Source: M0108 sp044228795 (GTDB lineage Bacteria; Pseudomonadota; Gammaproteobacteria; Chromatiales; Chromatiaceae). Taken from it: DNA of 64,000 bases. The first letter of the stretch is position 1, and every line of letters starts with the position of its first letter. Positions 1 to 7,456 of this stretch are shown piece after piece. Both the position numbers and the translations under genes were made by a program. The notes under the pieces were generated by a model. The model did not search any database and was not told the origin of the DNA. It saw nothing but the letters and a program-made list of their open reading frames with translations. The DNA lies in the NCBI GenBank assembly GCA_044228795.1, contig JBGAUE010000004.1, positions 124,001 through 188,000 of the forward strand, written 5' to 3'.

Positions 1-1
1 C

Positions 2-187
2 CTGTCCCTAGCCATGATGTTGCGTTATTCCTTGGGGGATGCAGCCGGGGCCGGGCGGATCGAGCGGGCGGTGATGCAGGTCCTCGATCAAGGGTTGCGG
101 ACAGCGGATATTATGTCCACGGGTATGCGTCGTGTTGGCACGTCGGCCATGGGCGACGCCGTCGTGGCAGCCCTGGCTGGGGAGTGA
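2..187 (+). CDS. leuB: 3-isopropylmalate dehydrogenase, C-terminal end (partial)
   Basis: The gene enters from the left edge and only its last 61 codons are visible. The readable end (LSLAMMLRYSLG, then a helix ending MGDAVVAALAG) matches the C-terminus of LeuB, the NAD-dependent oxidative decarboxylase of leucine biosynthesis. The family call rests on this short tail and on position: leuB directly before asd is a common gammaproteobacterial order. The stop codon lies 7 bp before the asd start and overlaps the asd ribosome-binding region (GGAG), which suggests one transcript. No active-site residue is in view. Confidence 0.8.
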   Translation: MSLAMMLRYSLGDAAGAGRIERAVMQVLDQGLRTADIMSTGMRRVGTSAMGDAVVAALAGE

Positions 188-194
188 GTTCGTT

Positions 195-1310
195 ATGAAT
201 CGAGTCGGATTTATCGGCTGGCGTGGTATGGTGGGATCGGTCCTCATGGGCCGGATGCTGGAGGAGAATGACTTCGCGATCATCCCCGAGCCCATCTTCT
301 TCACCACCTCCCAGGCGGGCCAGCCCGGCCCGGATGTCGGTCAGGGCAGTGTGCCCTTGCGGGATGCCTCGGACCTCGAGGCCCTGGCGGCCATGGATAT
401 CATCGTCACCTGTCAGGGGGGCGACTACACCAAGGCGGTCTATCCCAAGCTACGTGCCGCCGGTTGGCAGGGCTACTGGATCGACGCCGCCTCCAGCCTG
501 CGCATGGAGCGGGACAGCACCATCATCCTCGACCCGGTGAACCTGGACGTCATCGAGGCGGCCCTGGCCGCCGGCAAACGCGACTTCATTGGTGGTAACT
601 GTACCGTTAGCCTGATGCTCATGGCCATTGGCGGCCTCTTCCGTCATGACCTGGTGGAGTGGGTCACCTCCATGACCTACCAGGCTGCCTCTGGGGCTGG
701 CGCCAAGAATATGCGCGAACTCCTCTCCCAGATGGGTGCCCTGCACGCCAGCTACGCCGATCGACTGGCGGACCCGGCCTCGGCCATCCTGGAGATCGAC
801 CAGGTGGTCACCGAGACCATGCGTGGTTGCGACTTCCCGACGGAAAACTTCGGCGCCCCCCTGGCCGGCAGCCTGATTCCCTGGATCGACACCCCGCTCC
901 AGAATGGCCAGAGCCGCGAGGAGTGGAAGGGCCTGGTGGAGACCAATAAGATCCTCGGCCGCCAGGACAACCCCATCCCTATCGACGGTACCTGTGTGCG
1001 CATCGGTGCCATGCGCTGCCATAGTCAGGGCCTGGTCATCAAGCTGAGGCAGAAGGCCCCGCTGGATGAACTGGTGGCGATGATTGCCGGCGCCAACGAC
1101 TGGGTCAAGGTCATCCCCAACGAGCGCCCGGCTACTGTCGCCGGTCTGTCCCCCGCCGCCGTTACCGGTACCCTGACGGTGCCCGTTGGCCGGCTGCGCA
1201 AGCTGAACCTGGGCGATGACTATCTGAACGCCTTCACCGTCGGCGACCAGTTGCTCTGGGGCGCTGCCGAGCCGTTGCGCCGCATGCTGCGGCTCCTGCG
1301 GCAGGGCTGA
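195..1310 (+). CDS. asd: aspartate-semialdehyde dehydrogenase
   Basis: Asd reduces aspartyl phosphate to aspartate semialdehyde with NADPH, the branch point to lysine/diaminopimelate, threonine and methionine. The 371-residue protein has the N-terminal nucleotide-binding motif GFIGWRGMVGS and the active-site cysteine C136 in GGNCTVSLMLMA, matching the E. coli-type enzyme in length and motif. The start at 195 is chosen because it has a GGAG box at 181-184 and gives the conserved MNRVGFIGWRG beginning; an upstream in-frame start at 132 would overlap leuB. It follows leuB by 7 bp. A pair of GC-rich hairpins lies between its stop and fimV. Confidence 0.96.
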   Translation: MNRVGFIGWRGMVGSVLMGRMLEENDFAIIPEPIFFTTSQAGQPGPDVGQGSVPLRDASDLEALAAMDIIVTCQGGDYTKAVYPKLRAAGWQGYWIDAASSLRMERDSTIILDPVNLDVIEAALAAGKRDFIGGNCTVSLMLMAIGGLFRHDLVEWVTSMTYQAASGAGAKNMRELLSQMGALHASYADRLADPASAILEIDQVVTETMRGCDFPTENFGAPLAGSLIPWIDTPLQNGQSREEWKGLVETNKILGRQDNPIPIDGTCVRIGAMRCHSQGLVIKLRQKAPLDELVAMIAGANDWVKVIPNERPATVAGLSPAAVTGTLTVPVGRLRKLNLGDDYLNAFTVGDQLLWGAAEPLRRMLRLLRQG

Positions 1311-1320
1311 GGTTATTTTG

Positions 1321-1374
1321 GTCGCGGGTGGCGCGACATCAAGGGCCGGTGGGGATGCGCAACCCCGCCGGCCC
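1321..1374 (+). terminator. two consecutive GC-rich hairpins between asd and fimV
   Basis: Two perfect or near-perfect inverted repeats follow the asd stop. The first is GTCGCG (1321-1326) with CGCGAC (1332-1337). The second is GGGCCGG-T-GGGG (1343-1354) with CCCC-G-CCGGCCC (1363-1374), a 12-bp stem with one T-G wobble and an 8-nt loop. No T-tract follows, so this is not a classical intrinsic terminator. It could reduce read-through, stabilise the asd mRNA end, or set the ratio of asd to fimV transcript. Confidence 0.45.
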
Positions 1375-1392
1375 CAGGCTCGTGACTGACCT

Positions 1393-4300
1393 ATGCCCAT
1401 ACAGCGCCGATTGAAATGGACCTTCGCCCTCGCCCTGGTCCTGCTGCCGGGCCTCTCCTGGGCCCTGGGGTTGGGCGGCATCCGCAGCTACTCGGCCCTC
1501 AACGAACCCTTCCTGGGTCTTATCGAGCTTAATGGCGCCGCCCCGGAGGAACTGGATGCGGTTAAGGTGATTTTGGCCTCCGAGGCCGAGTTTACCAAGG
1601 CTGGCTCCCCGCGCCCCGATTTCCTGACCGGCCTGGTCTTCGTCCCCGAGGTCTCCACCGAGGGCAAGGTCCAGGTGCGGGTCACCAGTCCCAAGCCCAT
1701 TCGCGAGCCCTACCTGGACTTTTTGGTTGAGGTCACCTCGCCCAAAGGGCGCCTGGTTAAGGGCTACACAGTTCTGCTCGATCCCCCGACGACCCGGCAT
1801 CGGCCGCCGCCGCAGGTGATGACGCCCAAGGCCGTATCCCCCGTGTCAGCACCCATCTCTACGCTGGTCACGCCCTCGGTTGCCCCCCCGGTCCGGCCAC
1901 CGGTCACCGGGGGGGAGCATGCGGCCAGTCCCTCGCCCCAGGCCCCGGTGAACGCCCTTGGTCCCACCCTTTCGCCCCCGGCTGGCTATCCCCTGCGTTA
2001 TGGCCCAGTGCCCTCTGGAGCCAACCTCTCCAACGTGGCCCGGCGCATGGCGCCCGAGGGCGCGAGCCAGGCCCAGACGGCCCTGGCCATCTATCGCGCC
2101 AATCCCCAGGCCTTCAGTGGCGGGAATATCAACAAACTCAAGGCCGGTGCGCGCCTGGAGATTCCGCACCCTTATCTGATCTTCGCCTATGACGCGGAGA
2201 CGGCCAAGCAACAATTCCTGGCCGCCCAGCGCCAACAGCCGTTACCCCCCCTACCGGCGGCTCTCCAGGACGGGGCCCAGGGTCCTGGACTGGAGCCCAT
2301 TCAGAATCGGCTGGAGATCGCTACCCGAGAGCCGGGGCCAGTCGGCGAGGGCATAGCCAAGATCCCGGTGTTGCCGTCCCAGCCTCCGCCTGGGTCTCGC
2401 TTGCAGTCCGAGCCTGATCCCGCCAGATCCCCAACCCTGGCGCCCGAACTCGCTCTGGTCGAGCGTGAGATCCTGCTGGTACGGGAGATGGCCGAGAGCG
2501 GTCGCCAGGAGACGGCGGACTTGCGGGGGCGCATCGGTCGGCTGGAGGACCATCTCGCCGATATCAAACGGCTGCTGGAACTGAGCAACGCCCAACTGGC
2601 GCAGCTTCAGGGTGCCGGGGCTCAAGTCAAATCTGCGCGGCCAATCCAGGAATTGGAGCCCGCCATCGGCGATGGGATCCCGGCAACGAGCCTGGAGCCC
2701 GGGGATCTGGCCGCAGCCCGCGTGCAGGAACCCAGCATTGCCGCTGTGACCGATGCCTCCGGGGAGGCGGCGCCGGATCAGGAAGGGCAGGCGTCGACGC
2801 CATCCGCGCCGGTCGCCACTCAGGCGCTAGCCCCAAGCTCTGAGGATGCTGCGCCCGAGAAGGCTGTATCGGCGGTGCTAGCGGTAACCCAGCCTGCCAG
2901 CAAGCTGCTGGGTGCCTCCGATTCAGCTCCTGCCACGGCCGAGCCCAAACCGGCATCCCAGTCTCAACCTGAAACCCAGCCCAAACTTCTGCCTGAGCCA
3001 GCGGCCAAGCAATCACCACCGCAGCGCCTGGTCGTCGAGGCCCCGTCTCCCGAGCCCTCCTTCTTCGATGATCTCTCGAGTTGGGCCCTAGTGGTCGGTG
3101 GTCCCCTCCTCATCCTGCTTCTGGGTTTACTGTTCCTGGTGAGACGGCAAAATCAGGCCAAGGAGGCGATCAGCGCAGCAGAGCAGGTGACCTTGGCCGC
3201 AGGACCGCCCGCCCAGGCCCCTGCGCCATTACCCAAAGGGGGTGAGCCAAACAGGTTATTGGCCCTGATCACCCGGGCGCGCGGCTGGGCTGCCCAGACC
3301 GCCAGGAAAATTAAAACCCCCGAGGCCTTGCCGCTGGCCTTCGAAACTGCGCCAGATCTTGAAATGGCCCGGAGTCAGCCATTCGCGCCCTCAGCCCCGG
3401 ATCAGACCCTGGCAAAGGACGCGGCTCCAAGTCCGAGACCCGCGCGAGCTGGTGTGACCTTGCCGGTGGATGAGGCCGTCACACCTCCGGAGCAACCCCT
3501 GGATTCCCATCCAGCGGCCCAAGAACTCCTCGCCGTTCCGGCAAGCGCCGATAGAGTGCCCTTGCCAAGGAAAGAGGCAGAGGAAAAGGCCGGGGATGTC
3601 TCGGATTCGGCGCTGAGGGGGACCCCAGCACCGCCCCTCATGTGGACGGAAAGCCCAGATCTGGAGGTGCCGCCAGAACTCACGCTAGCTGTGACAGCCC
3701 AGTCGGCACCATCTGCCATGCCTAGCGAGGAGCCCTACCAATTGGACCTCTCGGATCTGAAGGGCTGGGATCTGGGCGTCCCTTCAGCCCTCAAGCCGCC
3801 CGAGCCAGTACCGATAACTCCCACTGGTTCCCTGGAGGCCCTCGACCTCATGACACCATTCCTAGGGAACCTGGCACTCACACCCCCGGCACCCAGCCCC
3901 GCGCCAGAGCCTGCCCCGGATCTGACGGCTGGTGACTTTGACTTGGATCTCGAAGGCTTGGCTATGTTGGGTGTGGCCTCTAATTCTGTCGAGGGTGACC
4001 ATCCTCATGAACCCATGGTGGATCTCGATCTGGATCTGGACGATCTCATGGATCTGGATCTGACGGCCTTCGCCAGCGCGGACAACAAGGCCGAGCAACC
4101 CCAGGCAGCCCCATCGTCCAACCCGCCCCTGGATTGGGGAGCCCTAGCGCTTACCCTGGAACAGGAGGAGCCCCAGCCCGAGGAAGCTCAACCCGGGGCA
4201 TACCCGACCGATGCCGACTTTCCCGGGGACTTCCAAATGGACCCCGGCCCCTGGGATGAAGTGGGGATCAAGCTGGACCTGGCCCGCGCCTATCTGCAGA

Positions 4301-4404
4301 TGGACGATCCCGAGGCGGCCCGCGTCATCCTCGCCGAGGTCATCGCCGAGGGCACCGGTGAGCAGATCGCCGAGGCCAAGGCCATGCAGGCGCGATGGGG
4401 GTGA
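1393..4404 (+). CDS. fimV: FimV/HubP family polar peptidoglycan-binding protein
   Basis: FimV proteins are inner-membrane proteins with a periplasmic LysM domain that organise the cell pole, type IV pili and twitching. The 1003-residue protein shows a signal sequence (residues 1-26), the FimV N-terminal domain (about 26-135, beginning LGLGGIRSYSALNEPFLG), a LysM-like segment (about 205-255), a coiled coil (about 350-400), a long Pro/Ala/Glu-rich linker, one membrane helix (about 561-583, ending in VRRQ) and an acidic cytoplasmic tail with DLDLDLDDLMDLDL. It ends in the conserved FimV C-terminal TPR-like domain (about 954-1003, KLDLARAYLQMDDPEAA). The low-complexity middle is typical of the family. 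The stop overlaps the truA start by 10 bp. The asd-fimV-truA order is conserved in gammaproteobacteria. Confidence 0.93.
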   Translation: MPIQRRLKWTFALALVLLPGLSWALGLGGIRSYSALNEPFLGLIELNGAAPEELDAVKVILASEAEFTKAGSPRPDFLTGLVFVPEVSTEGKVQVRVTSPKPIREPYLDFLVEVTSPKGRLVKGYTVLLDPPTTRHRPPPQVMTPKAVSPVSAPISTLVTPSVAPPVRPPVTGGEHAASPSPQAPVNALGPTLSPPAGYPLRYGPVPSGANLSNVARRMAPEGASQAQTALAIYRANPQAFSGGNINKLKAGARLEIPHPYLIFAYDAETAKQQFLAAQRQQPLPPLPAALQDGAQGPGLEPIQNRLEIATREPGPVGEGIAKIPVLPSQPPPGSRLQSEPDPARSPTLAPELALVEREILLVREMAESGRQETADLRGRIGRLEDHLADIKRLLELSNAQLAQLQGAGAQVKSARPIQELEPAIGDGIPATSLEPGDLAAARVQEPSIAAVTDASGEAAPDQEGQASTPSAPVATQALAPSSEDAAPEKAVSAVLAVTQPASKLLGASDSAPATAEPKPASQSQPETQPKLLPEPAAKQSPPQRLVVEAPSPEPSFFDDLSSWALVVGGPLLILLLGLLFLVRRQNQAKEAISAAEQVTLAAGPPAQAPAPLPKGGEPNRLLALITRARGWAAQTARKIKTPEALPLAFETAPDLEMARSQPFAPSAPDQTLAKDAAPSPRPARAGVTLPVDEAVTPPEQPLDSHPAAQELLAVPASADRVPLPRKEAEEKAGDVSDSALRGTPAPPLMWTESPDLEVPPELTLAVTAQSAPSAMPSEEPYQLDLSDLKGWDLGVPSALKPPEPVPITPTGSLEALDLMTPFLGNLALTPPAPSPAPEPAPDLTAGDFDLDLEGLAMLGVASNSVEGDHPHEPMVDLDLDLDDLMDLDLTAFASADNKAEQPQAAPSSNPPLDWGALALTLEQEEPQPEEAQPGAYPTDADFPGDFQMDPGPWDEVGIKLDLARAYLQMDDPEAARVILAEVIAEGTGEQIAEAKAMQARWG

Positions 4405-5276
4405 CGGTGGCGGCTATGGGCGACGTCCCTTTGGGTCCCAGCGCTAGCGCCCCGGCAGGCCTGATCCGTATCGCCATGGGTATCGAGTACGATGGCAGCG
4501 CCTTCCATGGCTGGCAGCTCCAGGACGGGGCCCGCTCCGTCCAGGGCGAGGTAGAGGCGGCGGTAGCGCGGGTCGCCGATCAGCCGATTCGGGTCCATTG
4601 CGCCGGGCGCACGGACCGGGGCGTCCACGCCTTGGAGCAGGTGATCCACTTCGATACCCGGGCCCAACGCCCAGCGCGCTCCTGGGTTCTGGGGACCAAC
4701 GTCAACCTGCCCCCAGACGTGGCCGTGGCCTGGGCCCGGCCCGTGGATCCGGCCTTCCATGCCCGTTTCAGCGCCATTGCCCGTCATTACCGCTACCGCA
4801 TCCTGTGTCGGCGGACGCGCTCACCCCTGGACCGGGACCGGGCGGTCTGGCTGCACCAGGAATTGGAGCTGGAAAGGATGCGGGCAGCGGCCTTGCGCCT
4901 GGTCGGCGAACATGATTTCTCCAGCTTTCGCGCCCAAGCCTGTCAGGCCAAGAGCCCCGTGCGCCACATCCATTATTGTGACCTCAGCCAAGAGGGCGAG
5001 CTTCTGGAACTGAGGATCGGCGCCAATGGTTTCCTGCATCACATGGTGCGCAACATCGTCGGCGTTCTGGTGGCCATCGGCCGGGGCGAGGCAGAGGTCG
5101 GCTGGGTCGATGATCTGCTGGCGATTCATGACCGCGCCCGGGGGGGGGTCACGGCCCCACCTCAGGGCCTCTACTTCGTCCGGGTGGATTATCCGGAGGC
5201 TTTTGATCTGCCCCAGCGCCCCTGTGGCCATGGCCCTTCCTTGATACCCTCCTGTGAAAACCAGGACGGGGTTTAG
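4395..5276 (+). CDS. truA: tRNA pseudouridine(38-40) synthase TruA
   Basis: TruA converts uridine to pseudouridine at tRNA positions 38-40. The catalytic aspartate is D74 in GRTDRGVHAL, and the protein has the family start GIEYDGSAFHGWQ and the C-terminal NGFLHHMVRNIVG motif. The annotated start overlaps fimV by 10 bp; a later ATG at 4476 would begin directly at MGIEYDGSAFHGW, so the first 27 residues are uncertain. In many gammaproteobacteria truA is followed by trpF; here it is followed by a terminator and an insertion sequence, so the gene order breaks at this point. Confidence 0.95.
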   Translation: MGVTVAAMGDVPLGPSASAPAGLIRIAMGIEYDGSAFHGWQLQDGARSVQGEVEAAVARVADQPIRVHCAGRTDRGVHALEQVIHFDTRAQRPARSWVLGTNVNLPPDVAVAWARPVDPAFHARFSAIARHYRYRILCRRTRSPLDRDRAVWLHQELELERMRAAALRLVGEHDFSSFRAQACQAKSPVRHIHYCDLSQEGELLELRIGANGFLHHMVRNIVGVLVAIGRGEAEVGWVDDLLAIHDRARGGVTAPPQGLYFVRVDYPEAFDLPQRPCGHGPSLIPSCENQDGV

Positions 5277-5328
5277 CGGTTGTCAGGGTTTGATCGCTCC
5301 TCGCGCTGAAGGGCCCTCAAGACTCTCG

Positions 5329-5370
5329 GCCTACCACTGTAGGCTTTGGCTGGGCAAGCCAGTTTCTTTT
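5329..5370 (+). terminator. probable intrinsic terminator of the asd-fimV-truA operon
   Basis: Downstream of truA there are two hairpins in a row: GCCTAC/GTAGGC (5329-5344, loop CACT) followed by TTT, then TGGCT/AGCCA (5347-5361) followed by GTTTCTTTT. The second hairpin plus T-rich run has the form of a weak Rho-independent terminator. The insertion sequence begins at the next base, 5371. Confidence 0.6.
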
Positions 5371-5395
5371 GGCTATGTCTGCATTAGGTATTGCC
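5371..5395 (+). repeat. left terminal inverted repeat of the IS1595-type element
   Basis: It begins GGCTATGTCTGCATTAGGT and pairs with the right end at 6391-6415 with about five mismatches. It abuts the T-rich run of the truA terminator, so the element inserted at, or took over, the end of the terminator. Confidence 0.85.
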
Positions 5396-5408
5396 ATGAG
5401 CTATCCTT

Positions 5409-6413
5409 ATGATAGTTATTGGAAACGTGGAGGTTGACGCCATGTACGCAGCAGCATTCCACGCTTGGCTGGCGAAGGCGGAGGAACTCACATCGGTACA
5501 GCGACAGCAGGCCATCGAAGGGCTGCGACAAGCGCCGCGCTCGGGACCCGATCCGTTGGCCACAGTTCTCGATGCCGGCCGGGCCTGCCCGCATTGCCAT
5601 CACGCGGTGTGCCGGCCATGGGGGCAAGCGCACGGGTTGCCGCGGATGCGCTGCGCCGCCTGCGGCAAGACCTTCAATGCCCTCACCGGCACCCCGCTGG
5701 CCCGGCTGCGCCACCGCGAGCGTTGGGGCGAGTATGCCCAGGCCCTCATCGACGGGGAGACCGTGCGCGCAGCGCCGCGCCGCTGCGGTGTCCATAAGAA
5801 CACCGCGTTCCGCTGGCGCCACCGCTTCCTGACCCTCCCGGCCGAGGTCAAGCCGTCGCACTTGCGCGGGATCGTCGAGGCCGACGAGACCTACTTCCTC
5901 GAATCCCACCAGGGCGAGCGCCATCTGTCGCGCCCGTCGCGTCAGCGCGGCGGTGCGGCCACGAAACGCGGCCTGTCTGACGAGCAGATCCCCGTGCTGG
6001 TCGTGCGCGACCGCAACGCGAGCACCACCGACGCGGTACTGCCGAAGGCCAACACCGCGGCCGTGACGGCCATACTCGGACCCATCATGGACCCCGACGC
6101 CGTGCTGTGCTCTGACAGCGCCGCGATCTACCGCAGCTTTGCCAAAGCGGCCCACATCGCCCACATCGCCCACACCGCTGTCAACTTCAGCGCCGGCATC
6201 CGCGTGATCGACCACGCCCTCCACATCCAAAACGTCAACGCCTACCACGGCCGGCACAAGGGCTGGATGGCTGGCTTCCACGGCGTCGGCACCAAGTACC
6301 TGCCCAACTACCTCGGCTGGCGACGATTCCTGGAGCGATTCTCCTCGTCGCTCGCCCCGTCGCTCGTGTTGGATCTGGCCATCACCGGGGGCCAACATCT
6401 AACGCAGATATAG
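5409..6413 (+). CDS. IS1595 family transposase (ISXO2-like, DDE type)
   Basis: The 334-residue protein has an N-terminal zinc ribbon (CPHCHHAVC ... CAACGKTFNALTGTPLARLR, about residues 57-105), a helix-turn-helix-like segment (VHKNTAFRWRHRF), and an ISXO2-type catalytic domain starting at GIVEADETYFLES with further acidic residues downstream (LCSDSAAIY; a histidine-rich NAYHGRHKGWM end). The start could also be 5442 (ATG, MYAAAFHAWLAK), since the first 11 codons lie just inside the inverted repeat. A tandem 9-nt repeat encodes HIAHIAHTA near residue 250, a small in-frame expansion. The reading frame is intact, so the element may still be active. Confidence 0.92.
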   Translation: MIVIGNVEVDAMYAAAFHAWLAKAEELTSVQRQQAIEGLRQAPRSGPDPLATVLDAGRACPHCHHAVCRPWGQAHGLPRMRCAACGKTFNALTGTPLARLRHRERWGEYAQALIDGETVRAAPRRCGVHKNTAFRWRHRFLTLPAEVKPSHLRGIVEADETYFLESHQGERHLSRPSRQRGGAATKRGLSDEQIPVLVVRDRNASTTDAVLPKANTAAVTAILGPIMDPDAVLCSDSAAIYRSFAKAAHIAHIAHTAVNFSAGIRVIDHALHIQNVNAYHGRHKGWMAGFHGVGTKYLPNYLGWRRFLERFSSSLAPSLVLDLAITGGQHLTQI

Positions 6414-6415
6414 CC
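6391..6415 (-). repeat. right terminal inverted repeat of the IS1595-type element
   Basis: Read on the minus strand it begins GGCTATATCTGCGTTAGAT, matching the left end. The transposase stop codon lies inside this repeat (6411-6413). The gnd ribosome-binding site (AAGGAGG) starts just outside it. Confidence 0.85.
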
Positions 6416-6435
6416 TTAAAGGAAGGAGGTTCGAG

Positions 6436-7455
6436 ATGCAGATCGGCATGATTGGCCTGGGACGTATGGGCAGCAATATGGTGCGGCGACTGATGCAGGC
6501 AGGCCACAACTGTGTGGTGCACGATCCGAACTCTGCCGCCGTTGAGGCACTCCGCAACCAGGGTGCCATGGGTACCGCCTCACTTGAGGATTTTGTCACC
6601 CGCATGGCCAAGCCGTGCGCGATCTGGTTGATGCTGCCGGCAACGGTGGTCGATAAGGTGCTGACGCAGCTGTTGCCCCTGCTTGCAGCAGGCGACATCG
6701 TCATCGATGGGGGCAACTCCTATTACCGTGACGACATTCGCCGCGCGGGGCAATTGCAGCGGCATGGCGTGCATTATGTGGATGTGGGCACCAGTGGCGG
6801 CGTCGCCGGTCTGGAGCGTGGCTACTGCCTGATGATCGGCGGCGAGAAAGATGTCGTCCGCCAGCTTGATCCACTCTTTGTCGCGCTGGCTCCCGGCATC
6901 GGCTCCGCGGCCCCTACCCCCGGACGCGACAAGCCCGATGCCACTGCCGATCAGGGTTACCTGCACTGTGGTCCAGCTGGCGCCGGGCACTTCGTCAAGA
7001 TGGTCCACAATGGCATCGAATACGGGCTGATGGCGGCTTATGCCGAGGGCTTGAACATCCTGCGCCATGCCAACGCCGGCAAACGCTCGCGCGACAACGA
7101 TGCGGAGACCACGCCGATGCGCGACCCGGAGTATTACCAGTACGAGCTGGATCTGCCGGAGATCGCCGAGGTATGGCGGCGCGGCAGCGTGGTGGCGTCC
7201 TGGCTGCTCGATCTGACGGCCAAGGCGTTGGCTGAAGACGCGGATCTCGACGGCTTCTCGGGACGGGTGTCGGATTCGGGCGAGGGGCGCTGGACGGCTC
7301 TGGCCGCCATTGACGAGGGCGTACCCATACCGGTCATCAGCACCGCGCTATTCGAGCGCTTTGCCTCACGCGACGATGCCGACTATGCCAACCGGGTATT
7401 GTCGGCGATGCGCAAGCAGTTCGGTGGGCATGACGAGAAGAAAGCCGAGCGCTGA
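6436..7455 (+). CDS. gnd: 6-phosphogluconate dehydrogenase, short NAD-type form
   Basis: The enzyme oxidatively decarboxylates 6-phosphogluconate to ribulose 5-phosphate. The 339-residue length matches the short Gnd subfamily rather than the 468-residue E. coli form. Visible motifs are the Rossmann start GMIGLGRMGSNMVRRL, the substrate motif GTSGG, and GHFVKMVHNGIEYG with the catalytic lysine. Residue D30 at the end of the second beta strand (CVVHDPN) stands where NADP-specific enzymes carry Asn-Arg; an acidic residue there favours NAD. A strong AAGGAGG box at 6420-6426 supports the start. It is the first gene of gnd-zwf-tal, with zwf starting 2 bp after its stop. Confidence 0.94.
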   Translation: MQIGMIGLGRMGSNMVRRLMQAGHNCVVHDPNSAAVEALRNQGAMGTASLEDFVTRMAKPCAIWLMLPATVVDKVLTQLLPLLAAGDIVIDGGNSYYRDDIRRAGQLQRHGVHYVDVGTSGGVAGLERGYCLMIGGEKDVVRQLDPLFVALAPGIGSAAPTPGRDKPDATADQGYLHCGPAGAGHFVKMVHNGIEYGLMAAYAEGLNILRHANAGKRSRDNDAETTPMRDPEYYQYELDLPEIAEVWRRGSVVASWLLDLTAKALAEDADLDGFSGRVSDSGEGRWTALAAIDEGVPIPVISTALFERFASRDDADYANRVLSAMRKQFGGHDEKKAER

Positions 7456-7456
7456 C

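Larger units (their letters stand above)
5371..6415 (+). mobile_element. IS1595-family insertion sequence, complete
   Basis: The element is 1045 bp. Its ends are imperfect inverted repeats of about 25 bp: 5371-5395 begins GGCTATGTCTGCATTAGGT, and the reverse complement of 6391-6415 begins GGCTATATCTGCGTTAGAT. One transposase gene fills the interior. The flanks (TTTCTTTT on the left, TTAAAGGA on the right) are not an 8-bp target duplication, although the family normally makes one. The element may therefore have lost one original flank through recombination, or it is old. It lies exactly between the conserved truA block and the gnd-zwf island. Confidence 0.88.

Noticed and set aside
5363..6423. 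8-bp target-site duplication around the IS1595-type element
   Set aside because: The left flank TTTCTTTT and the right flank TTAAAGGA do not match, and shifting the ends by a few bases does not help.
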